From the NCBI RefSeq assembly GCF_023016805.1, contig NZ_JALKCH010000006.1, positions 124,001-188,000 of the forward strand: DNA of 64,000 nucleotides. Direction: 5' to 3'. The notes beneath the pieces are model-generated. The model was not told the origin of the DNA. It ran no database searches and saw nothing but the letters and a program-made list of their open reading frames with translations. The number at the start of each line of letters is the position of its first letter. Within the stretch, counting starts at the first letter, position 1. The translations under genes and the position numbers were made by a program. This document shows positions 47,187 to 60,151 of this stretch, piece after piece. The DNA comes from Ancylobacter crimeensis. Its GTDB lineage: Bacteria; Pseudomonadota; Alphaproteobacteria; Rhizobiales; Xanthobacteraceae.

Positions 47187-48986
47187 TCAATGGTTGAAAT
47201 GCAGCGTGACGTGGGCAAACCCGTCGCGCGTGCCGGCGCGCACCCGGTCGGCCAGTCGCTCGATCAGCACATGGGAAACATTGGCGATCGCCGCGTCGAT
47301 GGCCGCATCGTCGGCGTCGAACAGGGCGTTCAGGTCGGGCGCGGCGACGGCGGGACGAAGCACGAGCGGCGGGCCGCTGTGTACGATGTCGACATCGAGG
47401 TTGAACTCGTCGAACCGCGCCTGGATCGCGATGGGATGGCGGCCTTCGCCGGCACCGGCGATGAACTCCGCCGCCTCCAGCGCGGCCAGCGTCGCACGCT
47501 TGACCACCTCGCGCCGCGCTGCCCAGGCGCCGCCCTGGATTTCCAGGAACTCGACGATGGCCTGCGAGGCTTCCGCCGGCGAAGATGGCAGCTCGCGCCG
47601 CGCCTTCATGGCGGTGCCGAGCCGGAACAGAAGGTTCAGCGACACCGCGGTGATGCCGGCCATGACGAAGCCGCTGCCGACCATGTGGTGCAGCGCCTCC
47701 GGCACGTTCGCGACGATGCCGGGCAGCAGCATGACGCCGAGCCCGATGGTGATCGAGATGCCGATCATGAACACGCCGCGGCTGTCGAGTTCGCGCGAGG
47801 CGGCGAGTTCGAGGCCGGAGACGATGAAGAAGGCGGCGGCATAGATCTCGACCCCGCCGATCACCGCGTCCGGGATCAGGGTCAGCGCCAGCGTCGCCAG
47901 CGGCATCAGCGCCACCAGAAGGATCATCGCCGCCGCAGCCAGGCCGACATAGCGCGAGGTGCAACGCGTGGCGTGGGCGAGGCCGATATTGGCGGAAGAG
48001 GTGGCATTGGTCATGCCGCCGAGGAAGCCGGTCGCGATATTGGCGATGCCGGCGCCGAGGATGCTGCTGCCCACCATCTTCATGTCGGCGCGGTGCCAGT
48101 CGGCATCGTCCATCTTGTCCATGATGACGACGCTGGCGAAGGTGTCGAGTTGCACGAGCAGGGCGACGATGCCGACCACCACCAGCGCGCTCGCCGGAAC
48201 GGAGAAATCCGGGCTCGGCAGCTTCGGCAGGGCGAAGACCGGCGCCGAGGCGAAGCGCTCCGCTCCCTCGACATAGCCGCACAACGCCGCGACGATCACG
48301 CCCGCGAGGATGCCCGCCATGAGGCTGAACAGCTTCATCGGCCGATTGCCCCAGATCGAGAAACCGACGATGACCGCCAGCGTGACGCCGGAGATCAGTA
48401 TGCTTGGCAGGTCGACCGCAAAGGTCGCGTTGAGGCCCAGGGAATGCTTCAGCGCGCCGGAGATCAGCGTGAAGCCGCCGACGCACACCACCACGCCGAT
48501 GACGGTGGGCGGGAAGAGCGGACGCAGATGAGGCAGCAGCCGGCTGATGACGATGCCCGCTATGCCCGCGGTGATGCCGAGCGGCACCAGGCTGCCCAGC
48601 CCGTAGGCTGCCACGATGGAAGCGACGAAGGGCGCCATCACCGGATCCGGCAGGTGGACGATCAGCGCGCCGGCACCGATGCGCCCGCCGAAGGACTGGA
48701 AGAACGTCGCGATCGCCATGCCGATGATGGTGCAGGCGAGGAAGGACTGGGTGTCCTCCAGCGAAAGCCCCGCCATCTTCGCCGCCACCAGCGCATAGGA
48801 CGACAGCGCGATCGCCATGCCGGCATGCTGCACGCCGAGGCCGAAGATGAGCCCGGCACCGGGACGGTCATCCGCGCCATAGGCCAGGTCTGCCGGCTTG
48901 CGCCGCTTCCGGGACGGCGGCAGCCGGAAGGCGGACAAAAAGCCCCCGGCGGCGGGCGAATGAGCGGCGGACGAGCGAGAGAACAT
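47187..48986 (-). CDS. NCS2-family (xanthine/uracil) permease with C-terminal soluble domain
   Basis: This 599-residue protein has about 430 residues of NCS2 transporter with many membrane helices (GLGVQHAGMAIALSSYALV near the start; a GFLGGMTNATSSANIGLAH motif mid-way). A soluble region of about 150 residues follows, including ARFDEFNLDVDIVHSGP and ending in FAHVTLHFNH. This extension looks like a GHKL-ATPase-related or other regulatory domain, a guess by pattern. NCS2 proteins import nucleobases with protons. It converges with the SpoIIE gene. Confidence 0.85.
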   Translation of the reverse strand: MFSRSSAAHSPAAGGFLSAFRLPPSRKRRKPADLAYGADDRPGAGLIFGLGVQHAGMAIALSSYALVAAKMAGLSLEDTQSFLACTIIGMAIATFFQSFGGRIGAGALIVHLPDPVMAPFVASIVAAYGLGSLVPLGITAGIAGIVISRLLPHLRPLFPPTVIGVVVCVGGFTLISGALKHSLGLNATFAVDLPSILISGVTLAVIVGFSIWGNRPMKLFSLMAGILAGVIVAALCGYVEGAERFASAPVFALPKLPSPDFSVPASALVVVGIVALLVQLDTFASVVIMDKMDDADWHRADMKMVGSSILGAGIANIATGFLGGMTNATSSANIGLAHATRCTSRYVGLAAAAMILLVALMPLATLALTLIPDAVIGGVEIYAAAFFIVSGLELAASRELDSRGVFMIGISITIGLGVMLLPGIVANVPEALHHMVGSGFVMAGITAVSLNLLFRLGTAMKARRELPSSPAEASQAIVEFLEIQGGAWAARREVVKRATLAALEAAEFIAGAGEGRHPIAIQARFDEFNLDVDIVHSGPPLVLRPAVAAPDLNALFDADDAAIDAAIANVSHVLIERLADRVRAGTRDGFAHVTLHFNH

Positions 48987-49120
48987 GTTGATCCTGCGGC
49001 AGATGCGGGCGTGACAGGGCGGAGCGGCTTATATCCCTGGAGGTAAACACTCACCCGACGCGAGGCCGGAGGCAATCGCCGGGCACGCGCATGATTGCCG
49101 CAGCGCGCATGCCGTACCCG

Positions 49121-49849
49121 TCAGCCGCCCATCGGCTGCGGCGCAAGCACGGGACCGAGCACGCGCAGTCGGTCGCGCTTGCGCACCGGCACGGGCTTGT
49201 AGACCTGCTTGGTCGCCTCCACCACATGCACCCCGGCGAAGGGCAAGGCGAGGCGCGCGCCGGACCGCTCCCATGCGACGGCGGTGCGCAGGAACCAGTT
49301 GCGCGCCAGCGGCGGCACATAGAGCGCCTCGCCCCAGCCGACGGGGGTGAACAGCGCCTCGCGCAACAGCACGGTGAGCTGGCTGCGCGAGAAGGGACGG
49401 CCATGGCCGAAGGGCGTACCTTCCGCTCGCGCCCAGACGCTGCGCCGGTTCGGCACCACGCACACCAGCCGTCCGCCGGGGGCGAGGATGCGCCAGACCT
49501 CCTTCAGCACGTCCGCCGCATTTGGCGTGTTCTCGAGAAGATGCACGGCGATGACGCGGTCGATAACCGCATTGGGCAGCGGCATCTCGGTCTCGTCGAC
49601 GAGGGCGGCCAGTGTCGGTGCGGCGGAAGGCCAGCGCGTCACGCCCTGCGCGCCGGGCATGAAGGCCAGGGCCCGCTCGCACTCCTCGCGGAAAACGCCG
49701 AGATAGGGCGTCGCATAGCCGATGCCGAGAACGGACAGGCCGGTCACGTCCGTCAGCCGCGCACGGATGGCGCGGCCGATCAGCCGGCGGGTGACGACGC
49801 CGATCGGCTGGGCGTAATAGCTGCGAAGATCGACGACATCGGGATACAT
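49121..49849 (-). CDS. Class I SAM-dependent methyltransferase
   Basis: This 242-residue protein has a Rossmann-like SAM-binding start, LSVLGIGYATPYLGVF (about 36-51), an acidic loop and a later ILAPGGRLVCVVPNRRSVW strand (about 118-136), a typical methyltransferase pattern. The GIGYATPYL loop departs from the usual GxGxG. It stands alone between the permease and the divergent helicase gene. The substrate is unknown. Confidence 0.82.
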   Translation of the reverse strand: MYPDVVDLRSYYAQPIGVVTRRLIGRAIRARLTDVTGLSVLGIGYATPYLGVFREECERALAFMPGAQGVTRWPSAAPTLAALVDETEMPLPNAVIDRVIAVHLLENTPNAADVLKEVWRILAPGGRLVCVVPNRRSVWARAEGTPFGHGRPFSRSQLTVLLREALFTPVGWGEALYVPPLARNWFLRTAVAWERSGARLALPFAGVHVVEATKQVYKPVPVRKRDRLRVLGPVLAPQPMGG

Positions 49850-50126
49850 GGCTCTCTCTATAACGTGGCCCGCGCCTTGAAATCACCACGCATTTGCGCC
49901 ACATAGAGCGGCGTGTACGGGTCCTCCCCGTATCGGGGCCGCGTTGCCCGATTTCCGCTCCGCTCGTCATGCGCTTTGCGCGGCCGTATCGGCGCCGGTT
50001 TTCGGCCCCCCTGTCATCCGAAGAGAGCCGACGTCCCAGGCCACGCGGGGTGTCTACCATCCCCCCGCGTCGAGCGGTGCGCGTGCCGGTTTGCCCGGCA
50101 GCTCGCCGCCCTTCGCATTTGAAAGT

Positions 50127-51722
50127 ATGCACTTGAACAGCTTTGCCGAGCTCGGCCTTGCCGAGCCCATTCTCAAAGCGCTGGCCGAGGCCAGTCACGA
50201 GACCCCGACTCCCATCCAGGCCCAGGCCGTACCCCATGTGCTGGCCGGCCACGATCTGATCGGCATCGCCCAGACCGGCACCGGCAAGACCGCTGCCTTC
50301 GCCCTCCCGATCCTCCATCACATCGCCACCGAGCGTCGCCGCCCCGAGCGCCGCTCCGCCCGCGTTCTGGTGCTGAGCCCGACCCGCGAGCTCTCCGGCC
50401 AGATCCTCGACAGCTTCCGCCTCTATGGCCGCCATGTGCGCCCGACGACCGCGCTCGCCATCGGCGGCGTGCCGCTCGGCCGGCAGGCCCGCGCCATGAT
50501 GGCGGGCGTCGATGTCCTCGTCGCGACCCCCGGCCGCCTCGTCGACCTCGTCGAGAACAATGCGGTGCGGCTCGACCTCGTCGAGATGTTCGTGCTCGAC
50601 GAAGCCGACCAGATGCTGGACATGGGCTTCATCCATGCCATCCGCGCCATCGTCGCCAAGCTGCCGAAGGTGCGGCGCAACCTGTTCTTCTCGGCCACCA
50701 TGCCGAAGGAGATCGAGAAGCTGGCCAGCGCCCTGCTGACCGATCCGGTGCGCGTCGCGGTGACCCCGGTCGCCAAGACCGCCGACAAGATCGAGCAGAA
50801 GGTGATCTTCACCGACCGCAACGGCAAGCCGAACCTGCTCGCCGAGGTGCTGTCCGACGCCACCATCGACCGCGCCCTCGTCTTCAGCCGCACCAAGCAC
50901 GGCGCCGACCGCGTGGTGAAGGGGCTGGCGAGCGCCGGCATCGGCGCCGAGGCGATCCACGGCAACAAGTCGCAGCCCCAGCGCGAACGTGCTCTCGCGG
51001 CCTTCCGCGATGGCAAGGTGCGGGTGCTGGTCGCCACCGACATCGCCGCCCGCGGCATCGACGTGCCGGGCGTGAGCCATGTGGTGAACTTCGACCTGCC
51101 GAACATCCCGGAAAGCTATGTCCACCGTATCGGCCGCACCGCGCGCGCCGGCCGCGAGGGCATCGCGATCTCTTTCTGCGACGGCGAGGAGCGGGCCTAT
51201 CTGCGCGACATCGAGCGCCTGATCCGCCTGCAGATCCCTTCCGAGGATCGCCGCACCGACCGGCGCGAGGATGCCGGCGAGCCGCGTGGGGACGGGCGTG
51301 GCGAAGGTCGCAATCAGCGCCGCGACGGTAGCCGCCCTGGCGGGCGTCCCGGTCCACGCAACGGCGAGGCCGGCAATCGCTTCCGTTCCGGCCCGCGCCA
51401 GGGCGATGGCGAGAACGGCGCCCGCTCTCCGCGCGGCGAACGCCCGCAGGGCGAGCGTCACGGCGAACGCGGCCATGGGGAGCGCAACCATGGGGAGCGC
51501 AGCCATGGGGAGCGCAGCCACGGCGATCGTCCTCACGCCGAGCGTCAGCCCCGCCAGGACGGACATGCACGTGGCGATCATCCGCGTGGCGAGCGTCATG
51601 AGCGCGGCGGCGATTTCGCCGGCGTGCGCTTCATGAAGCCGCGCGGCGAGCGCCCGGCTGGCAAGGGCGGCGACGCCCCGCGCCGCGACGGCACCCATGC
51701 CGGACGCCGTCCCGCACGTTGA
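50127..51722 (+). CDS. DEAD-box RNA helicase
   Basis: This 531-residue helicase has the Q motif PTPIQAQAVPHVL, motif I AQTGTGKTAAF, motif II DEAD in VLDEADQMLDMGF, motif III FSATMP, and motifs V and VI ATDIAARGIDVPG and HRIGRTARAGR. The last 130 residues are rich in Arg, Gly, Glu and His and include tandem GERxHGER-like units, likely an RNA-binding tail. The ATG at 50127 was chosen because the Q motif starts about 27 residues later; further upstream the sequence is not helicase-like. It probably unwinds ribosomal or mRNA structure. Confidence 0.93.
   Translation: MHLNSFAELGLAEPILKALAEASHETPTPIQAQAVPHVLAGHDLIGIAQTGTGKTAAFALPILHHIATERRRPERRSARVLVLSPTRELSGQILDSFRLYGRHVRPTTALAIGGVPLGRQARAMMAGVDVLVATPGRLVDLVENNAVRLDLVEMFVLDEADQMLDMGFIHAIRAIVAKLPKVRRNLFFSATMPKEIEKLASALLTDPVRVAVTPVAKTADKIEQKVIFTDRNGKPNLLAEVLSDATIDRALVFSRTKHGADRVVKGLASAGIGAEAIHGNKSQPQRERALAAFRDGKVRVLVATDIAARGIDVPGVSHVVNFDLPNIPESYVHRIGRTARAGREGIAISFCDGEERAYLRDIERLIRLQIPSEDRRTDRREDAGEPRGDGRGEGRNQRRDGSRPGGRPGPRNGEAGNRFRSGPRQGDGENGARSPRGERPQGERHGERGHGERNHGERSHGERSHGDRPHAERQPRQDGHARGDHPRGERHERGGDFAGVRFMKPRGERPAGKGGDAPRRDGTHAGRRPAR
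51474..51518 (+). repeat. 15-bp tandem repeat in the helicase tail
   Basis: Three copies of CATGGGGAGCGCARC follow one another and encode a His-Gly-Glu-Arg-Asn/Ser unit. A degenerate fourth copy follows. It lies in the low-complexity C-terminal tail and can vary in copy number by slippage. Confidence 0.8.
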
Positions 51723-51736
51723 CACGAGACAAAGTG

Positions 51737-51766
51737 CCGCCGCCGGAGTATTCCCCTGCGGCGGCC
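51737..51766 (+). terminator. Hairpin after the helicase gene
   Basis: GCCGCCGC (51737-51744) and GCGGCGGC (51759-51766) can form an 8-bp GC stem with a 14-base loop. No T-run follows, so termination is possible but not assured. Confidence 0.35.
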
Positions 51767-51904
51767 GCAGCCTTCTTGCCCGAACGTCTTCCGACCTTCG
51801 CGGCGAAAAGGCTTCGGCTTGAAGAATTCAGACTGCCATCCGGTCGATGCGGCGATGCCTCCCGACCGGAACGGCGCTGAGATGTTCTGACGAGGAGGCC
51901 AGGA

Positions 51905-52186
51905 ATGGCGAAAGAGGAACTGCTCGAGTTCGACGGCACCGTGACGGAAGTGCTTCCGGACGGCAATTTCCGGGTCGTGCTCGACAATGAGCACGAGATT
52001 CTCGCCTATGCGGCGGGCAAGATGAAGAAGAATCGAATCCGCACGATCGTCGGCGACCGCGTCGTCGTCGAGATGTCGCCTTATGATCTTGAGCGCGGGC
52101 GCATCAATTTCCGCCACAAGACGGGGGGTCCGACCCCGCCGATCGGCAGCGGCCAGCGTCGTCCGCCTCCGGGTCGCCGTCGCTGA
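51905..52186 (+). CDS. infA: Translation initiation factor IF-1 with C-terminal extension
   Basis: IF-1 binds the 30S A site during initiation. The first 72 residues match the factor: [20 protein letters not shown], then [20 protein letters not shown] and the RGRINFRHK end. Another 21 residues rich in Pro, Gly and Arg follow, ending RRPPPGRRR, which standard IF-1 lacks. The ribosome-binding site GAGGAGG is 6-8 bases before the ATG. Position next to a DEAD-box helicase suggests a cold or stress role, an inference. Another infA copy may exist elsewhere. Confidence 0.92.
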   Translation: MAKEELLEFDGTVTEVLPDGNFRVVLDNEHEILAYAAGKMKKNRIRTIVGDRVVVEMSPYDLERGRINFRHKTGGPTPPIGSGQRRPPPGRRR

Positions 52187-52212
52187 GCGGACAACCACGG
52201 AACCTCCGGCGA

Positions 52213-53028
52213 TCAGCGGCCGGGCGCGATCTCCCTGCGAGAAGCGCCGGTCGGCATCGCGCGCGAGGAATCGGCATCTGTCCTGCGTGACGCCGCGCCG
52301 CGGCGTGCGCCCGTTCCCTCGCCCTCTGCCGTCGTCCCGATGCCGAGCGCGTCGGCAAGATCGGTCGGCCGATCCGGTGGTTCGGCGAGATCGAGATCCG
52401 CCGCAACATGGCCGAGATGGGCGTGCATCAGCCGCGCCGCCTCCCCGGCATCGCCTTGCTCGATGGCGGCCACGATGTTGGCATGGTCCTCCGGCGGGCA
52501 GCTCTCATGGCCGCCGCGGGCGTAGAGCAGGATCGCCAGCGAGCTGAGCGCCTGCAGTTCGGTGAGCAGTCGCTGGAACACCGTATTGCCCGCAAGCTCG
52601 GCCAGGCGGACGTGAAATTCACCCGTCAGGCGCACCAGGGTCGCGCGGTCGCCCGCCGCTCGGGCCCTATCCTCGCGCGCGAGATGAGCCCGGAGGATGC
52701 CGGCCTGACAGGCGCACCGCCCCGCGACGAGGGCGGCGATCTCAGGCTCCACGATGCAGCGGGCTTCCAGCACATGGCGCGCGCCTTCACGCGTCGGGGC
52801 GGCGACGAAGGTGCCGCGGTTGGCATGCTGTTCGACGATGCCGTCCTGTGCAAGCCGTGCCAGGGCCTGCCGCACGATGGTGCGGCTCACGCCGAAAAGC
52901 TGGGCCAGCCGCTCTTCGGTCAGCTTCTCGCCGGGCGGCAGCCGCCGCTCCAGAATGGCATCGAGTATACGGGTGCGAATGACTTCCTCGGCTCGGCCCC
53001 GACCCGCGGTAGCTGCGTCTGTCGTCAT
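52213..53028 (-). CDS. GntR-family regulator, FCD type, with low-complexity tail
   Basis: This 271-residue regulator has an N-terminal winged helix (about 15-78: EEVIRTRILDAILERRLPPG, FGVSRTIVRQALARLAQDGI) and an FCD ligand domain (about 85-215) with the metal-binding histidine positions in GEFHVRLAEL, EDHANIVAAI and HAHLGH. The last 50 residues are polar and Arg/Ala-rich without a recognisable fold. It follows tenA on the same strand after 175 bp. FCD regulators often control amino-acid or nucleobase catabolism. Confidence 0.9.
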   Translation of the reverse strand: MTTDAATAGRGRAEEVIRTRILDAILERRLPPGEKLTEERLAQLFGVSRTIVRQALARLAQDGIVEQHANRGTFVAAPTREGARHVLEARCIVEPEIAALVAGRCACQAGILRAHLAREDRARAAGDRATLVRLTGEFHVRLAELAGNTVFQRLLTELQALSSLAILLYARGGHESCPPEDHANIVAAIEQGDAGEAARLMHAHLGHVAADLDLAEPPDRPTDLADALGIGTTAEGEGTGARRGAASRRTDADSSRAMPTGASRREIAPGR

Positions 53029-53203
53029 GCCTCTCGATCGTCCTCGAGTCCCGTCCGACCGGGCGGAATCGCCTCATCGACGGAAACGTGCTTCCATCAA
53101 GTGTTCGACGCATTTTCCACGAAAGTCCATCGACCCCTGGGAAAGCTGCCGCCATCGGGAACCGACCGGGCATCATTCACCCTCCGTTGCCGGCAGCCGG
53201 CCT

Positions 53204-53875
53204 TCAGCCGACTGGCCAATCGGCGAGGCGCCAGGCGGAATCCCAGAACATCCATTCGAGCTGGCAGGCCCGCCGATAGGCGGCGTGCATCGCCACGAGG
53301 GTGAGGGGATCGGCCTGCGCGGCGGCACGATCCGTGGCCGCGATCGCCGCGCGCACCACATCGTGGAACTCCTCGCCAGCATAGGTGTCGATCCACGCAT
53401 CGTAGGGGTTCGGCCGCACCGCGCGGGCAAGGATGTCGCGGCCGACTTCGGCATAGATCCAGAAGCAGGGCAGCGTTGCCGCCAGAACCACCGGATAGGG
53501 CTCGGCAAAGCCTTTCGCGACAAGGAAATTCACATAGTGATCGCAAACCGGCGAGAGCGGGGTCTGCGTGAAATCCTCCGGAGCGATGCCGAAGCGGACG
53601 AAATAATCGTCATGCAACGCGCGCTCCACCACCACGGAATCGTGCGCGGCACGGGAAAACTGCACGATCTCGGCGGCCTCCGGCGCCTTGGCCGCCGCCA
53701 GCGCCAATGCGCGCGCAAAGGCGATGAGGTAGTGCGAATCCTGGATGATGAAGTGTCGGAAGCGGTCCAGCGGCAGAGTCCCGTCCGCCAACGCCGTCAC
53801 GAACGGCATGGTGCGGATCGCCTCGAAGATCGGCAGGGTACGGGACCAGGCGGCGCTGCTGAAGGTTTCGCTCAT
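53204..53875 (-). CDS. TenA/thiaminase II-family protein
   Basis: This 223-residue helical protein is of the TenA family. The catalytic positions are present: Asp46 (in IQDSHYL), Cys137 (in LPCFWIYAEVG) and Glu207 (in CQLEWMFW), matching the Asp/Cys/Glu set of B. subtilis TenA. TenA hydrolyses aminopyrimidine to salvage thiamine, or thiamine itself. The GntR gene follows. No TPP riboswitch is recognisable upstream; a perfect inverted repeat at 53966-53984 is instead. Confidence 0.88.
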   Translation of the reverse strand: MSETFSSAAWSRTLPIFEAIRTMPFVTALADGTLPLDRFRHFIIQDSHYLIAFARALALAAAKAPEAAEIVQFSRAAHDSVVVERALHDDYFVRFGIAPEDFTQTPLSPVCDHYVNFLVAKGFAEPYPVVLAATLPCFWIYAEVGRDILARAVRPNPYDAWIDTYAGEEFHDVVRAAIAATDRAAAQADPLTLVAMHAAYRRACQLEWMFWDSAWRLADWPVG

Positions 53876-53965
53876 CTCGCACCCTTTCGACGCGAATGCT
53901 GATCCAGGCGGATCGTCTGACGCCCAGCCGGTCGGTCATGACGGGCGCCTTCGCCATGCCGGACG

Positions 53966-53984
53966 GTGCGATCGTGGATCGCAC
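53966..53984. promoter_or_regulatory. Perfect inverted repeat upstream of tenA
   Basis: GTGCGATC and GATCGCAC are perfect 8-bp arms around GTG. The element lies about 90 bp before tenA and may be the operator of the GntR/FCD regulator encoded downstream. A terminator role is less likely, with no T-run. Confidence 0.45.
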
Positions 53985-54001
53985 GGGATATCGGACATGA
54001 C

Positions 54002-54026
54002 AATGGCCGGGCAGGACCCGGCCATT
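54002..54026 (-). terminator. Terminator hairpin of the atp operon
   Basis: AATGGCCGGG and CCCGGCCATT form a perfect 10-bp stem around a 5-base loop (CAGGA on the plus strand), 40 bp after the atpC stop. There is no long T-run, but the position and strength fit the operon end. Confidence 0.65.
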
Positions 54027-54066
54027 TCAAAGAATGTAAGGCGTGGCGCGAAGCGCGCCGACCCTG

Positions 54067-54483
54067 TCAGTGCGTGACGCGTCCGGCAGCCTCGATGGCA
54101 AGCGCTGCGGCCTTGAGATCGCCGAGATAGGTCGCGCGCTTCTGCCGGGTGGCATCGTCGCGGGCGTCCTCGAGATCCTCTTCCGCATTGCGAATCATCT
54201 GCGTGAACTGTTCCATGCTGGTTTCCGTCAGCGGAACGGTCATTTCTGCGAGCACCGTCAGTCCCTGCGGGTTGGCTTCGGCGAAACCGCCCCGCACGAA
54301 CAGCTTCCGCAACGCACCGTCGCCCTTGATCGTCAGCACGCCCGGCTTGAGCGTTGAAACGAAGGGCGCATGGCCGGCGAGCACGGTGAACTCGCCCTCG
54401 GCACCCGGAACGATCACCTCAGTAACCGAGCCCGAATAGACGAGCCGCTCGGGCGAAACGAGTTCGAAGGGAAAGCTGGCCAT
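54067..54483 (-). CDS. atpC: ATP synthase F1 epsilon subunit
   Basis: This 138-residue protein is the epsilon subunit, which links the gamma shaft to the c-ring and inhibits ATPase. FPFELVSPERLVYSG starts the beta-sandwich; a two-helix C-terminal part follows (EDARDDATRQKRATYL). It is the last gene of the atpHAGDC operon, 3 bp after a small inserted gene. Confidence 0.95.
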   Translation of the reverse strand: MASFPFELVSPERLVYSGSVTEVIVPGAEGEFTVLAGHAPFVSTLKPGVLTIKGDGALRKLFVRGGFAEANPQGLTVLAEMTVPLTETSMEQFTQMIRNAEEDLEDARDDATRQKRATYLGDLKAAALAIEAAGRVTH

Positions 54484-54486
54484 CGT

Positions 54487-56171
<1,685 letters not shown>

Positions 56172-56198
56172 CTAAATCTTATCCGCTGTCGACGTCGA

Positions 56199-57077
56199 TT
56201 ACAGCGCTTCCGCGCCGGAAATGATCTCGATGAGTTCCTTCGTGATCATGGCCTGGCGGGTGCGGTTGTAGGTGAGCGTCTGCTTCTTGATCATCTCGCC
56301 CGCATTGCGGGTCGCATTGTCCATTGCGCTCATGCGCGCGCCCTGTTCGGAGGCGCCGTTCTCGAGCAGAGCCTTGAAGACCTGCACCGCGAGACTGCGC
56401 GGCAGCAGATCCGCGAGAATCTCGCTTTCGTCGGGCTCATATTCATAGACCGCCGCAGCGCCATCCGCCGGCTTCGCTTCCGGGAAGGTGGCGGGAATGA
56501 TCTGCTGCGCCGTCGGGATCTGCGAGATCACCGACTGGAAGCGGCTGTAGAACTGGGTGGCGATGTCGAATTCGCCGGCTACGAACATGGCCGAGATCTT
56601 CTCCGCGATCGCCTGGGCATCGGCAAATGTCACGCCCTTGTTGGCGCGCAGTTCGACGAAGTCGACGATCTGGTTCGGGAACAGCCGACGCAGCGGGTCA
56701 TGCCCCTTGCGGCCGACGCAGAAGATCTTGACGGTCTTGCCCTGGTTCATCAGGGCGAAGGCGCGATCGCGCGCCATGCGCACGATCGAGGAGTTGAACG
56801 CGCCGCACAGGCCGCGCTCGGCGGTGAGCACGAGCAGCAGGTGCGTCTGGTCCTTGCCGGTGCCGGTGAGCAGGAGCGGCGCGTCGGGCCCGCCCGCGAT
56901 CCCCGACGCGATGTTGCCGAGCACGCTTTCCATGCGCTCGGCATAGGGACGCGCCGCCTCGGCGGCCATCTGGGCGCGCCGCAACTTCGCGGCGGCGACC
57001 ATCTGCATCGCCTTGGTGATCTTCTGCGTCGCCTTAACCGAGGCGATGCGGTTGCGTAGGTCCTTCAGGCTGGCCAT
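56199..57077 (-). CDS. atpG: ATP synthase F1 gamma subunit
   Basis: This 292-residue rotating shaft subunit has the conserved N-terminus [20 protein letters not shown] and C-terminal [20 protein letters not shown], followed by the long terminal helix. The spacing to atpA (25 bp) and atpD (36 bp) fits a single operon. Confidence 0.97.
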   Translation of the reverse strand: MASLKDLRNRIASVKATQKITKAMQMVAAAKLRRAQMAAEAARPYAERMESVLGNIASGIAGGPDAPLLLTGTGKDQTHLLLVLTAERGLCGAFNSSIVRMARDRAFALMNQGKTVKIFCVGRKGHDPLRRLFPNQIVDFVELRANKGVTFADAQAIAEKISAMFVAGEFDIATQFYSRFQSVISQIPTAQQIIPATFPEAKPADGAAAVYEYEPDESEILADLLPRSLAVQVFKALLENGASEQGARMSAMDNATRNAGEMIKKQTLTYNRTRQAMITKELIEIISGAEAL

Positions 57078-57102
57078 GTGAGCCGATCCGCTTCCGCGCC
57101 GC

Positions 57103-59186
<2,084 letters not shown>

Positions 59187-59479
59187 CGTGCCTCTCTCGG
59201 CTTGGCTCGGCCCGCGTCGGTGCTTGCGCGCCGCATCGGGGCCATGAACATTTGCAAGGGTTTCGACCGGACCCGGAAATTCGGAAAAGCCCCCATCCCC
59301 GAACGGTCGGCGGGTTCCCTAACACGGCTTCCACCGTGCTGCAACACGATGCGGCGACCGTGGAGAGACTCCAGATGACGTTGCGCAGCCTTGCTCATGC
59401 GCCGTCGCCGGAAACGAGCAAATTCATGCCCTTGGACCGAGTGCGGCGCATTGCTGCACCGCGCCGTCGCACCACCTGC

Positions 59480-60151
59480 TCAGTTCCGCGCGACCCGGAG
59501 CGCCGCCGCTGCGGCAACCGGCCCCAGCACCAGCGCGCCGAGCGCGAGACCGAGAAGGATTCGAAACGGCGTGCCGAAGGGCACCGGGCCGGTTATCGCC
59601 GCGGTGGTCGCGGCCACGCCGAAGATCAGCACCGGAATGGTGAGCGGCATCACCAGGACCGCCACCAGCAGGCCGCCGCGCCGGAAGGCACCGGCGAAGG
59701 CCGCCCCGATCAGGCCGAGAAAGGTGATGGCGGGCGTCCCCGCCAGCAGGGTCGCGACCAGCGCGCCGGTCGCCTTCGGCTCGATGTTGAGAAGCAGGGC
59801 CAGCAGCGGTGCCGCCGCGACGAGCGGCAGGCCGGTCGCGATCCAATGGGCGAGGCCCTTGGCGGCGGCGACCAACTCGAGCGGCAGATCCAGCGTGAAC
59901 ATCAGGTCCAGCGAACCGTCCTCGCCATCGGCGGCGAACAGGCGGTCGAGCCCGATCAGCGAGGCGAGCAGCGCGCCGATCCACAGGATCGCGGGCCCGA
60001 TCCGCCCGAGCAGGGCAAGGTCCGGCCCGATGGCGAAGGGCGTTACCACCACGACCGCCAGGAAGAAGACGACACCGAGCCCGGCGCCGCCACCCGCCCG
60101 CAGCGCGAGCGCCAGATCGCGGCGCAGCACCGCCAGGAAGGCCCCCATCAT
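59480..60151 (-). CDS. ccmB: Heme exporter protein CcmB
   Basis: This 223-residue membrane protein has about six helices and the FLAVLRRDLALALRAGGGAG start. It is the membrane part of the CcmAB transporter needed for cytochrome c maturation. Its start overlaps the ccmA stop (ATGA). ccmC would be expected downstream, but the next genes on this strand are the atp genes, about 290 bp away. Confidence 0.92.
   Translation of the reverse strand: MMGAFLAVLRRDLALALRAGGGAGLGVVFFLAVVVVTPFAIGPDLALLGRIGPAILWIGALLASLIGLDRLFAADGEDGSLDLMFTLDLPLELVAAAKGLAHWIATGLPLVAAAPLLALLLNIEPKATGALVATLLAGTPAITFLGLIGAAFAGAFRRGGLLVAVLVMPLTIPVLIFGVAATTAAITGPVPFGTPFRILLGLALGALVLGPVAAAAALRVARN

Noticed and set aside
53876-54001. 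TPP riboswitch upstream of tenA
   Set aside because: I could not find the CTGAGA and ACC-TTTGA-type boxes of the thiamine element; only the inverted repeat is clear.
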